From Larimichthys crocea (lineage: Eukaryota > Chordata > Actinopteri > Sciaenidae), in the NCBI RefSeq assembly GCF_000972845.2, contig NC_040017.1, forward strand, positions 22,095,606 to 22,159,605: a DNA stretch of 64,000 nucleotides. The letters run 5' to 3'. This document shows, in pieces, positions 52,861-64,000 of this stretch. A program made the position numbers and the translations under genes. A model generated the notes under the pieces. It was not told the origin of the DNA. It ran no database searches and was given only the letters and a program-made list of their open reading frames with translations. Every line of letters starts with the position of its first letter. The stretch's first letter is position 1.

Positions 52861-54423
52861 TTTACCTTCTGACTTCCAATTCTGGGTCTCCTTTTAAGTC
52901 AATATAAAGATGTGAAGGAGTTTTTTTTTTTTTTTTTTTAAGGATTTGTACCTGCAAATGAAGCAAGTGTAGGTGGCAATTTCTTTGATTTCATGTAAAT
53001 GCGCTCCACAGGAAATGTGGGGCAGGAAAGCTGAGCTGCCAAAAGATGATTTTCTGATCTAATGAAGCCTCAAAGAATACCGACATAAAACCAGAGACAA
53101 CAAGAAAATGCAATATGGCAAAATAAAAATCTCTGTATATTGCCCGAACCTTTCAGCAGCACAGACATGAGCCCATTTCCACAGTAATTACTTTTTAGAG
53201 GAGATCATAATACCTCTTAATAAGGAGAAAAGTCATTGCAACGGACAACTGGTAATGTGATCGTCTACCCATGACTGACACTCAATTCAAATCTTTCTTT
53301 TAAATGCCCTTATTTCATTACCCTCTAATGTATTCTTTACTCGGTGTGCTGTTGCAGAGAGAAGTAGGGGGAGACGAGGGAGGAGAGGTTAAAGACGAGC
53401 TGCTCATTTCATGGCTTATTTTTTCAGCTAAAAAAAACACCAACAACAAAAAAAACTTTAAATTGTCAATATTTCTAATCTGGCCTCAGCTCCTTCACTG
53501 TGGTGCGATGTTGAAGTTTGCCGAAGCTGTATTTGACTTCCTCTCGAAAGGGAACAAACAAAGAGCTCAGCCACCAGCAGCTTTGTCAGGGGCAACATGT
53601 CATTCACTTTGTCACAATTGCAAGACTTTCTGAGTGTACTTGGCAGAGTAAATAACTCACCATAAGGTCCGGCCGTCTGTGTGCTGCAGTATGGTGTGGA
53701 GACTTAATGATAGAGTGAATGCAAAACATCAGCAGTCTGTATAATGAAGTTTTAGTTATCGAGTTCTCTGCAAAACTTATGTTCAGAGAAAAGTTTCTAG
53801 TTGATAATAAAGTTTGAAATCAAAATAAACTGTTTGATTTGGAATGTGCACGCAAAAGTGCTCATGTACTGACTTCTAAAGACTCACACAGTGCTGTCAA
53901 ACAGACTGAAAAGCTTCTGAATTACAGTCAGATGGATGCATTGTGTGAGGAAACACAATCAAAAAGCACCCGAATGAATGGCAAACAGTTCTTTGTCTTC
54001 CTAAACTCTTAGCGTAAAGGAGAACAAACGCGCTGATTGGGAGCGTCTTTGGCTGCCTCTGCACCATGTGTTTGGATAACTGCGAGACTGACTGTTTGCG
54101 CCGACGTGGCAACGTGACAAAGCCGCGACTAGAATTTACAACAGGAAGAAAAACTAAAATATCAAATGTTGTTTCAGTAAACATGCGTGCGTGATATGTG
54201 AGCAGCTTCAAAAACTAAACGGTACTGAAGTGAAAAAACAGGAAACGGCACAGCTTCCCATGGTATTTGCTCACAGTCACCTCTGAGTGTGAGCACGGTC
54301 ACGCCTGCTTGAGGAGGCTGGTGGCTCCCCGTGGGTAAAAAATGGCCGTCTCCGTAGATTTTCATTTTCACGCTGACTGACAGAGCATGGGGGGAAGAGA
54401 CAGGCCACTGCTCCGGTGCCCAC

Positions 54424-54609
54424 CTGGTGACCAGATGAAGGCTTCAGGGTTCAGCATTCCCTCGTGGCTCTGCATATGCAAGCGCGACAAGATAGGCGCG
54501 AGGCTGGCCCCTGCCTGTAGCCTGTCTTGAAGACGGATGAGGTAATGGTGCTGGCCTGGGGCCCCAAGGCTCCCCGCAGGGACCTCACTATTGGGCTGGT
54601 AGATTAGGT
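54424..54609 (-). other. Exon-like open segment with coding-like codon use, unassigned
   Basis: Inside a minus-strand frame open for 120 codons with an ATG at 54730. The segment shown has a possible acceptor (GATCCAG), a strong donor (ACCAG/GTGGGC) and about 73 percent G or C at third positions by my count, well above the surrounding intron. The peptide (for example QHHYLIRLQDRLQAGASLAP) matches no family I know. It lies on the same strand as lhfpl6, within its long intron. Confidence 0.3.
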
Positions 54610-57600
54610 CTGGATCACAGTTGACGTGCCACAGCAGAAAGCAATGGGATGTTGGAGGCGGTGTTTCTCTGCGTTTCAGAGGTGGAGCAGGCAACATGTG
54701 ATCCAGTGTTTGAAAAAAAGTAACATACATATAAGATGATCAATGATTCAAGCAACAGAAAATTACTGTAGCATTCTCTGTTCTGTGTATATAATTTTAA
54801 ACTGAATATCCTTGGGTGTTGGGCTGTTAGTTGCACACACAAGCAATTTGAAAGTGTCACTTTGGGCTCTGGGAAATGAGCTGCATATAAATATTGATCA
54901 TGAAAACCCCATGTGCAGCTTTAGGCTTTTCATTTGTATCATTTGGTCCATTAGAACATAATGATAACAGATCGGATTTCAAATTGTTTAATATTATCAC
55001 TGGAAAGATCACATTAGGAGCCACTCAGGCGACAGCACCCCATTTTCCCCCATGTTCACCTCCCCGCCCCCACCTATTACCGCTTCTTGAAGATATATAG
55101 TCATCCATATACATGCCAATGAATCACAGCCCCGCTCTGCACGCGACACGTTGCCCTTGGTTGGGTGTTACTTCTCAAGCTCAAGGTCTAACAACGGGGT
55201 AATTATCACAAAGAGGTGAGATAGAGGAGGATGTTAGAGTGATGTTTAGCCAAGGTGCGAGGGGGGTTCCTTAATTACTAGATGTGCGGTGTAAGATCAA
55301 TCATTTGTTGGGTAGCAGAAGGTCAATGGCTGCATGTCAGAGAGAGAACAACGAAGTGCTATGTGAAGAATGTAGATCAAGATTTCTCAGAAAGTGTGAG
55401 AAGAAGAAAAAAAAACGTATAAAACAAATCCAGAGTACACAGCGAGGCAGCAGAGAGTTGCTCATCATCACAGGTGACAAATAGTGGTCTGACACGAGCT
55501 CAGGACAGGACGTATATCTCTTTTCACAGATCAATAAGTCCTGCAGACACCCCTGTCGCGAGCCTGGGCCTGGTGCCTGCTTTTGTCTGTCTCCAACCTG
55601 CACTCACTGTCCCCACAACTCCCACTCGCCTCCTGTATAACTGCCTGCGGGGCTTGCCAAAGGGAGAGGAGCACGCTCAGAACAACAAAGCTTAGAGCAA
55701 GGACACTTCCAGGCTCCCAGCTGACGGATCTGAGCTTTGATCATGATTACAGATTGCTGTGGCTCAGGGCAGGTGTCTTCCAGACTCAGCAACACCCTGC
55801 TGAGAGCCCATCAATAAGCAGTGGGAAGGACGCCTGCTCGAATGCTTTGGCTCATGGACAGCACACCTTTAAGTCCCTATGATACCTCTCTACAAGTCTG
55901 CTTTGAATGGTTGTTTTGTTCAGTTGTCTTCCAAGAGAGAGGATGTTTGTGGGTCCCAAAGGAGATTCTGACTAGATTTCAGGAAGGAAACCCATTGAAG
56001 GAAATCACAAACTCTTTCCCAAAGAAGTTTATGTTACATCATTTGTCTATCTAAAGGTTCTTACTTTGGGCTTTATTGACTAGCTGTTATCACTCTATCA
56101 CATGTTCTACTTCAGAGCAACTGTGCTGAAAGTGACGGCAAAACAGTAGTGCCTTCTCCCTCCGAAGTGATGTGCGCGTCTTAAATGCGTCTTTTCAAAC
56201 TGAATGCGTGCCACCGGGGAAATCTCCACGCACCAGTTGCCAGTATCTGGCCCGACAACCGCTCAGGAAAAAGTGTTCAGCTCCTCTCAAGTCTTTCAGT
56301 GCAAATGTCTCTGGAGAATAGAGAACAAAGCTGTGGATTGACCAGTAACCATATATTTGCCATTCAATTCAATCGCCTGTTGTGTACGCTTCTCCTCTGA
56401 GTCGAGGGCTAGAAGAAAAAGCAGAGAGTGAGATTCACACCAGCGAATGAAAGATCTAAACTCTTTAATTAAGTCATTTCTTTAAAATAATAAGCTGTCA
56501 GATTTCCTTTTAAAACCTTTGGCATTTCATTTCAGACCCTGCTGTTTTTCCTGTCCTGTTAAACCACATATTTCCAGTCCTAAAATGGCTGTGAATACAG
56601 TCATATTAATATGTCTCAGTTATATGATTGCTGGCAGCTTTAGAGAGTAACTCCACCCATAAACACTGTACGCTGTTTTTTAAAAAAAAGAGGCTATTTT
56701 CAGTTCAGCTCAGTTTAGGTGGTGTCATTTTTTTTTCCACTCCAGCAGATAACTGGCTAACAACGTGTCAAGGTATATTCAGTGCAGTTATGGTGATAGA
56801 TAGTAGGAAAATCTTCAGTAGTGTAAACATCCAGAGTAAAAAAGAAGCTCCTTTCTTTGCAGTCAGGCTGATTGGAACCCCTTTGCAGAATAGACAGATG
56901 TACCAGTCGAATAGCCGGTTGATTTTCATTATGATGTGCGCTTTGCAGTCTGATCCAACAGTTGGTCTAATCATGCAGGATGCATCCGCCAAGATTCATA
57001 ATAAAATCCTGCTCATGTCCTGGAGGACATTACCAGCACAGATCAACGGCCAACGAGTCCACATGCTTTTCAGTTGTCTCTCAGCTCTTTTGACAGGCAA
57101 AATAACGGATAACTCAACTTCAACTGCATCGCCCGAGGAAGTAGAAACTATATCATCTCAGAGCTCCAGACACAGCGGAGGCTGGAGGGTAGATGCTGTG
57201 ATAATAATGGACATTTAGTGGCCAGATCGCAGCAGGTTATTGCAGGGTCTCTGCACGCAGCTCGACTGTCTCTGCTTTTATTGACATTTTGTGCGTGCAG
57301 CCTGGGTCAGTTTACCGGATGCTTTACAGACTACAGCCTCGATGTCATTGTTTTATGGGAGACGTGCAGCGTGACTGTACTGAATGACGGATGTCAAACT
57401 CACCTACATCTATAATAGCCACCTCTGTCACCTCACACCAGACAGCTGCTGCAGTTACAGCCTACAAAAGACAGTGTTGTGTAACATTTCATTTCCAGAT
57501 GCCTGTGAATGAAAGATGTTGGCACAACATCAAATCTAAAATCCGATATAAAGCTGGCAATCAAAAAATACAACCTAGGCCTAGTCCGATCTGCTGTGTG

Positions 57601-60168
57601 ACTGACAGTCTGCACGATGTTATCAGCAGGCCTGAGTGCCTGTGACTTCTCTGCTCTTATTATCTTCCTCTTTGCACATGATGAGCCATTCGGGATCCAT
57701 CATGAGTGAGGCTGAGTGCTTTCAGCTTGGAAAAAAAAAAAAACATACTCCGACCGACCACTTATTCTGAGGTTATCTTCAAATGTCAGATGGTGAAGCG
57801 CATCACGGTCAGGCTGAGGCATGTTGAGCAGAACAGCTTTGGAGGACTTCACTTCCTGATCCAGCAGGTCTCAGAGATTCAGCGATGTTCGGGGAAAAAT
57901 AACATCGACTTCTAACCTGCCATCGCTGCGTCCAGGAAACTACGCCGCTGTGACAAGCAATCAGCTGAATCTCCCTTTTTTTATTTGTGTAATAAAAGTA
58001 ATTTCGGCCTGAAATAATCACATCAAGCGTGCGCCATGCCGAAGAGCCAAATTCAATTTGTGACTCCTTTCTGACAATTTTCTAATGAAAGCCATATCTT
58101 TAATTTTCCTGCATTTACGTGCTCCAGCAGAAAGACAGGAGACAGGAGAAGAAGTTGGCCTGAGGGGAATGCCGACAAAAGGGGGCCAACATTAGAGCAG
58201 CACTATCAGGACAGTGGCACATTCACTAATGATCAAGTCTTAGCTGGAGGTGTAGGAGATAAGTAGATGTGAGCGATATCACAGGCAGCCCGGCAATACG
58301 CTTCTCCTCCCAAGGGCTTGGCTCCACGTATAATCACTCCGTAATTACAAATCCTCCATTCTGCTTCACCTTAACAGGTGACATCCTCATCTTTAGTTGA
58401 GTCAGTTAAAAGCTTTACGGTTTCCTTCCAATCTGCCCGTGTAATGGTGCTTCCATACAGGCGAGAACACTAGGTTGCGGAGACTGTGGTTTGTGTATTT
58501 CATAAAGGAATCAATACTTTCTTCAGATACCGGATACTAAAACAGCTGAGACACTGCCCAGAAAATGTAAATTTGATCCCATTCTTGCTCTTGATTTAGA
58601 TTACTTTGTCCTGCGATGATTTATTTAAACTGAACGCCACAACACAAAGCAGAGAAACGATAGTGGTCAGTGCGTGCATTATCTTGGAGCTGAAGATTGG
58701 TGTTTTCATTATGTTGGCCGAGTTTATAAAGCCACAGAATAACTAACGTTTAATCATTTCGATTCATCCACACACCATCTCCCACTAGACACATCAACTC
58801 GTGAGCCAGCTCGAGCAATAGCCAGAATATGTGATTAAAAAACCCTGAATTGAGTCACAGTGTGACTCTAAATCACCCTCAAGAAAACTTTCTGTAATAT
58901 TCTGGGGTAACTGTAATTACAGCCAGATCACTGTTGCTATGAGGACCCCCAGCGAGCCCCTGGGAGAGGAACTGGGTGCAGTTGGCTTGTCAAGCCTGAG
59001 AGAACAACATTGAGAAGAGGGGAGGAGGCTCAGACTGGTCCAGACCCAGAATTAGTGCAGAGAGCAAAGTCACTCTACTGGATCAAAGACTACCTTTGTT
59101 CCCAGGCTCCCTTTGGAAAGAAGCAGAACTCTCAGCTTTCACTTTTCATTTCAGTTTTCTGTGACATTTTGTTTCTGTTCGAGCAAAAAAGAACATGCAC
59201 ACACGAGTCAAGCGGGGAAAAAAAAAAAAGTGAAACCAGAGAAGAGTATATCCGACCGATGATAATAAAGTGCATGAAAGCGGCAAAGGAAGAAGTGGAG
59301 CGGGCACGGAGGGCAGAGTGTCTCACTAATGTTCTCTGCTCGTATAACAGGTGAGGAAAGAGATAAGGTATCACTGCTGATATCATTATCCCCACCATTC
59401 ATACAGCTATGTGCCATCTGACGCAACATGCCAAAAAGTAAGTTCCTCAGATTTGGACTCACACTATTTTATTTCCAGTTTATTCATTAGACCAATAGTC
59501 TCTGCATGGCATTTCATAATAGCTTCCAAACCTCAGGCAGCTCTATACAGCTCACCAAGCAGTTTTTCCCCAACAATCCTATATATGGCCATCAGCTCTT
59601 GCTGATCTTCATAAACACACACAAATATGGCTCGAGCCCATCTTCTCTCCTGTTTATAGCCTCCTCTGGCTTTCTCCGAGATGAAACTCACTTTGTGCAT
59701 TCCAGAGACCTTGTGTTATGCTTCACAGGCCTGCATTTTGGAGAGAGCGCTCAAAATATATCCAGCCAATCTGTCTTATGGTAAACTGAATGGGCGTCAC
59801 GTCTCAGGGCCTCTTATTCCCTGAGCACATTCACTAACTTAGTCTGCAGGCTAGATGGGGTAAATGTCTGACTTTAAGCTCTTTCTTGCCGGGTTTTGTT
59901 TACTGTATGTCTTACTGCAGCTGCTGAATATTCTTCTTTTTCTTTGGGTTCATGGGAAGAACAGCCATCAAGGTGCTGTTTAACTGTTGTGGCTTGACTA
60001 CAATCTGTTAATGGAGGGTAAAAATAGACTTTAGGAGTCGGGCTGACTATCAGCAGAATGGTGGCGTGTTGTTTCTTGAATCTAAAGGCAATGTGCAGCG
60101 TAACTAGATTATCTTAAGCAACAGACCACTGACCACTACAAGACTCTGGGGATTTCTTCAAATGTTGA

Positions 60169-60221
60169 CTCTCTCTCTCTCTGTCTGTCTGTCTGTCTTT
60201 CTCTCTCTGTCTCTCTCTCTT
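60169..60221. repeat. (CT)n/(CTGT)n microsatellite
   Basis: CT dinucleotides, then CTGT tetranucleotides, then CT again. Confidence 0.9.
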
Positions 60222-62983
60222 TTCGGTCTGCACCCCCTGCTGCTTTGGAAACCAGATCCTATAATGGGAGAGCCCACCCAACTGCTGCTGACCAGCTGGA
60301 ATGAGAGTCTGGGAAGCAAAGCAAAACTGGAGTCACACTGTGTCGCCTTCCACCCAAACACCAAACCCTCCCCAACTCTCCACAAATACAGCCGAGGGCC
60401 TCAAAATGGCGATTATTGTTCGGCTTGTGTCAGCCCTGTAAAAAAAAAACTGAGGCATGCACACTTTTTCTTCCTGAGACATAATTTCATGAGGCACAAT
60501 TACAGGGTTGTCATTTTACGATAATGACAGGAGTGACATTTTGCTTATTACCGTGCCAAGGTGCCTTTGATGGTGTGTTTCTGCAAAGCTTCAAAAAAAA
60601 AGAAGAAAGAAAAGAAGCCAACAATGCACATTCTGCTCCTTCAAATGAAGTCTTATTTGTATTGATCACTAAACTCACAAACACTCATTCTCTCAAGAGT
60701 CTTGCCGCCTCTAATTTATACGAGCTGAATTCATAACGGGGGAAAAAAAAAAAAATCCTCGACTCTGTTGGCATTCACATCACAATCACAAGCTAAATAT
60801 AGATTTCAGCCCGCTGCTGTAGCGACAACAAAAAAGGAAAGCTGTGAAACTTATTCAATTCAAACACTCTCCCTTGTGCAACACATGCAAGAGCGCGCAT
60901 TAAAAGCCTTAAATTTAACCTGTAGTGGTGTCGAGGATGGTGAAGTTATGAGGGCTGGGGGAGGCAACAGAATATATTTACCCTGAATTCCCGGCATTAC
61001 TTACGGCAGACAGAAGAGGCAGGGCATGTCCCCAGCACACAGGACGAGCACTGAGCGACATGCAAGCTGATCTACAGGCACAGAGACACAGCAAAGAACA
61101 ACAGAGGAATAATAAAGCACACGTCCTTTTCACATATGCTGCTCTACTGTTATTAAGTCATTAACAGTCAGCAGGCCACTGGTGATAGACCAATACATGT
61201 GTACGGCTGACTGCCCCCGTCCACCTTTGATCTGCTCTTCAGCTGCTTTTTACATCACCTTCACCTGTCCTCAGTGTCTGGCAACACAACCACATGTGTT
61301 CAAGTGACCCAGCGAGGGCCAAGGTTTCTCTGCACACTGACCCTGATCTAATTCTCCCGGAGACAGAGGCTGCCCTTTTCCACACATTAGAGCTCCAGCT
61401 CTTAATGCAGCTGTTAATGCTATTCCTGGCCTTTCAGGCATAAGATGGGAGGAAAAATACTCGGACGCAGTGAGTCAAATTAAACAAGTCAAAGTGGAGA
61501 AAAGAAGAAAAACGAGCGATTCTTTAGCGGGGTATTCGCATTGCCTCTTTCTGATACGGAAGTTTAACAATTTTAAAAATGTATCCGCAGCATGGCTTGA
61601 GGGTAAAGAAGCTAAAGACAGGAAATTACTGTGGATTCCTTTACACCAAAATAAACAGCTCTCCGGGCTATTCTGCGCTGCCGTTTTATTTGAAGATCTG
61701 TCTCCATACATTCAGCCCATATTCTATTTCCTCGCCGGCTTGCTATTTGACCTACGAGAAGGCGGCACAAAAGGAATATTGACCCCACATTCCCCCTCAC
61801 TAGGAGGAACAGGGTATAATTAACTGGAGTGTTAAAAGCACAGTGCCTCTGAGACTGTAAAACAGGGTATGAATACTGAGCAAACTACTTTATCCCACAG
61901 GGCTCAGGCCCAATCCACCCAATCCATACTTATTAATTTATTCAGCCGACTCATGGCCTCTGACTCCCTCAGAGATGCCTAACAGGTCAAATGTTGGCTT
62001 TCCATCTTCTTCATTCCTAATTAGACATAACATGTGGTGAAGAAAACATGTATTTTTGTCCTTTCCTTTGTTCTCTCTGTGTGTTTCTGTTGGCACCATG
62101 GGGTTTACCTGCCACGGAAATGAGGAGGATGACAAACCACATGATAGGAATTTATTCTCGTATCTCTACCTGTGACTAAAGTATTGCTCACTGTAAGTAT
62201 CGGCGAAGGGCAGTGACATCAAACATGCCCTCCACAACGCGTGTCACCGGTGATACATAGAAGCTGAGCCTCTGCCATCTGTTGAGCATCTGTCTGAGCG
62301 GTGATTCATCCAGTTCGCACATATTCGCTGTTTTAAGTGTCGGAAGCAAAGACGTGATATGTGTTAACAATGTCTCCCTCGGCCTCTCTGTTAAAGCAGA
62401 GAACATCCTGTGAAATCGCATCAGAACACAAACTACTACACGACGAAATGAATGTGTCTGCGGCTTCGACTAACAATGTCAGTTTTTCACTTTTAAGCGG
62501 GATGACTTCAGGGATTTCAGCTTCCAGTCCAAAATAAAACAACAAAACAACTTTTGAATGTATTGTCAATTTGGTTCAGACATTTATGTCCCCCCCTTAG
62601 GATGAATAACGTTGGTGATCCACTGACTTTTATGTAACGACACCACATTTTTTTTTACAGTACTTCCAAAACAATCCTCTGGTGTACTTCTTGGTTTTTC
62701 ATGCGACTGAACAAAATATTAGCAAACTGACACAGTAAACTAAGATGGTGAACATGGTAAACATGCCCACTTTTCATCGGCATCTGCAACATAAAGCATA
62801 AGCAGACTCACAGAGCTGCTAACATGGTTTAGTCTTCTAAAAGGGCCAATATTTTACACTTTTCTGGTGTTTTATTTGAAGTTCTAGTATTCACATGATG
62901 TATTTGTTGTATAGTTTTCAGTTGCATTTTGCCTTTTTTTCTGATTGGCTGACGCAAGGCCAAGCCAACCACAAGTATGAGAT

Positions 62984-63036
62984 TATATATATATATATAT
63001 ATATATTATTTTATTTTATATTTTATTTTATATTTG
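62984..63036. repeat. (TA)n followed by TTTTA-rich repeat
   Basis: About 11 TA units, then repeated ATTTTATTTTAT blocks. It directly precedes the LINE tail at 63038. Confidence 0.9.
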
Positions 63037-63037
63037 A

Positions 63038-63150
63038 TATTGGGCTGCTCCGGGACCAGGGGAAACCAATTTTCATATCATCCCATGTTTACATGTGTTG
63101 TAATGACAAATAAAACTCCTTGAATCCTTGAATCCTTGAATCCTTGAATA
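63038..63150 (+). mobile_element. LINE 3' tail with 8-bp terminal repeats
   Basis: A short 3' tail (GGGCTGCTCCGGGACCAGG... GTAATGACAAATAAAA) followed by about four copies of CCTTGAAT. Short terminal tandem repeats after an AATAAA-like motif are typical of CR1/L2/Rex1-type LINEs. The element is 5'-truncated and has no coding sequence. Confidence 0.55.
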
Positions 63151-64000
63151 CTCTACCTGGATGACGGTTCTGGGTTGGCTGTGCAGGGAGGTGACTGTAT
63201 TAGTTATGACCTCACAACCTCATAAAAGTCTCGACATCTCGTTTTTTAAATAAGGTCTGTATGTATTTTTCTGTGGATTTGATACTTTCACAGTATTTAC
63301 ACAGCACAGAGACATGCTTTGTAATAAAACCAAATGGAAATCTCCCTTTCTGCAATATGAGACGCCAGAAAATCAGTTAAATATTGCTCATCCAAATTTC
63401 CCAGAGGCCATAGTCAAACTGCTTGTTTTGTCTGACTAATAAAACAAAACCAAAATGAGAATCGTTACATTCGAGTAGCTGAACTCAATGAATCTCTGAC
63501 ACTCTTGCCTGACAAATTACTTCCAAATTAACGATTAGCGCTCATTTATATCCTGAATTCATTCATTCCCCGCAACTGTCGGGTTTCCTTTGCTCTGTGT
63601 TTTCACAGCTGCATTAATGCCAGACACGAACGCAGACACACCAGACACGTTTTCTGGAACAGTTCTGTTCCGAGTGACAAAACCAACTCGATATGCAGCA
63701 CGCCTGCTACTATGGCAGTGAAAACAATGACTTAACAGAGGAGCAGACTGAAATAACCCTTCTGTCTGTCCTTTGGTTCCCCAGACTTCCTGTTTGACAA
63801 AATTAAATCCCAGTTGATGCCGGGCTTTCCGCCCTGTTTCTCTCTGTTACTCTGTCTCTCTCTTTTTTTTTCATCCGTTGTCTCTTTCTGTCTTTCTGAC
63901 TGAGACCAGGTCCACTCTTTGGGTCACTGGGTACTGGCCCAATATATATTTTTCCCCCGCTTGCAGACAGCCACTTTGAGAGGCAGGATGAGATTGAGGG

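Noticed and set aside
56628..57218. 196-codon open frame, the longest unexplained one on the right side
   Set aside because: It begins with TTG rather than ATG, shows no domain or coding-like composition, and one frame of this length is expected by chance in 64 kb on six frames.
36000..64000. The upstream lhfpl6 coding exon with TM1-TM3
   Set aside because: No minus-strand frame carries the expected tetraspan N-terminus; it must lie beyond the window.

Overview
The window reads as euchromatic DNA of a ray-finned (teleost) fish. It is AT-rich, with intron-containing genes, long non-coding stretches, simple repeats, fish-type LINE 3' tails and a TTAA-flanked short inverted-repeat element that is common in teleosts. 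No bacterial or viral gene organisation is visible. I recognise three protein-coding genes from sequence: lpar6 (plus strand, complete), nek3 (minus strand, complete, 13 coding exons that I could join in frame) and lhfpl6/lhfp (minus strand, last two coding exons only; the 5' part lies beyond base 64000). From general knowledge, the human orthologues of all three lie on chromosome 13q (about 13q13-q14), so the window is a rearranged piece of that syntenic block.

Layout. 1-3070: lpar6, a single-coding-exon lysophosphatidic acid GPCR, with an upstream non-coding exon, a short 5'UTR intron and a polyadenylation signal at 3041. 3070-12976: mostly non-coding, with a few exon-like minus-strand segments near 4.4, 5.4 and 5.7 kb that I cannot assign. 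12977-17605: nek3, a NIMA-family kinase of 467 residues. 17700-21341: an unusual tandemly duplicated region with three intact tRNA-Lys(TTT) genes, two decayed tRNA-Lys copies, several copies of a block matching the nek3 5' flank (ETS-like, CRE-like and CTCF-like motifs), and two arrays of a 75-bp unit carrying two CCAAT boxes each. 21.3-30.5 kb: gene-poor, holding an inverted-repeat transposon relic. 30.5-64 kb: lhfpl6 3'UTR, last exon, a 3.7-kb intron, the penultimate exon, then at least 28.8 kb of intron with LINE 3' ends, simple repeats and one GC-rich exon-like segment.

The genes do not form an operon or pathway. lpar6 is a cell-surface receptor, nek3 a cytoplasmic kinase and lhfpl6 a tetraspan membrane protein. 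The most unusual part is the nek3-flank/tRNA-Lys array. It looks like repeated segmental duplication of a divergent promoter plus tRNA unit, and it has kept clustered motifs for CCAAT-binding, CTCF-like and Pol III factors.
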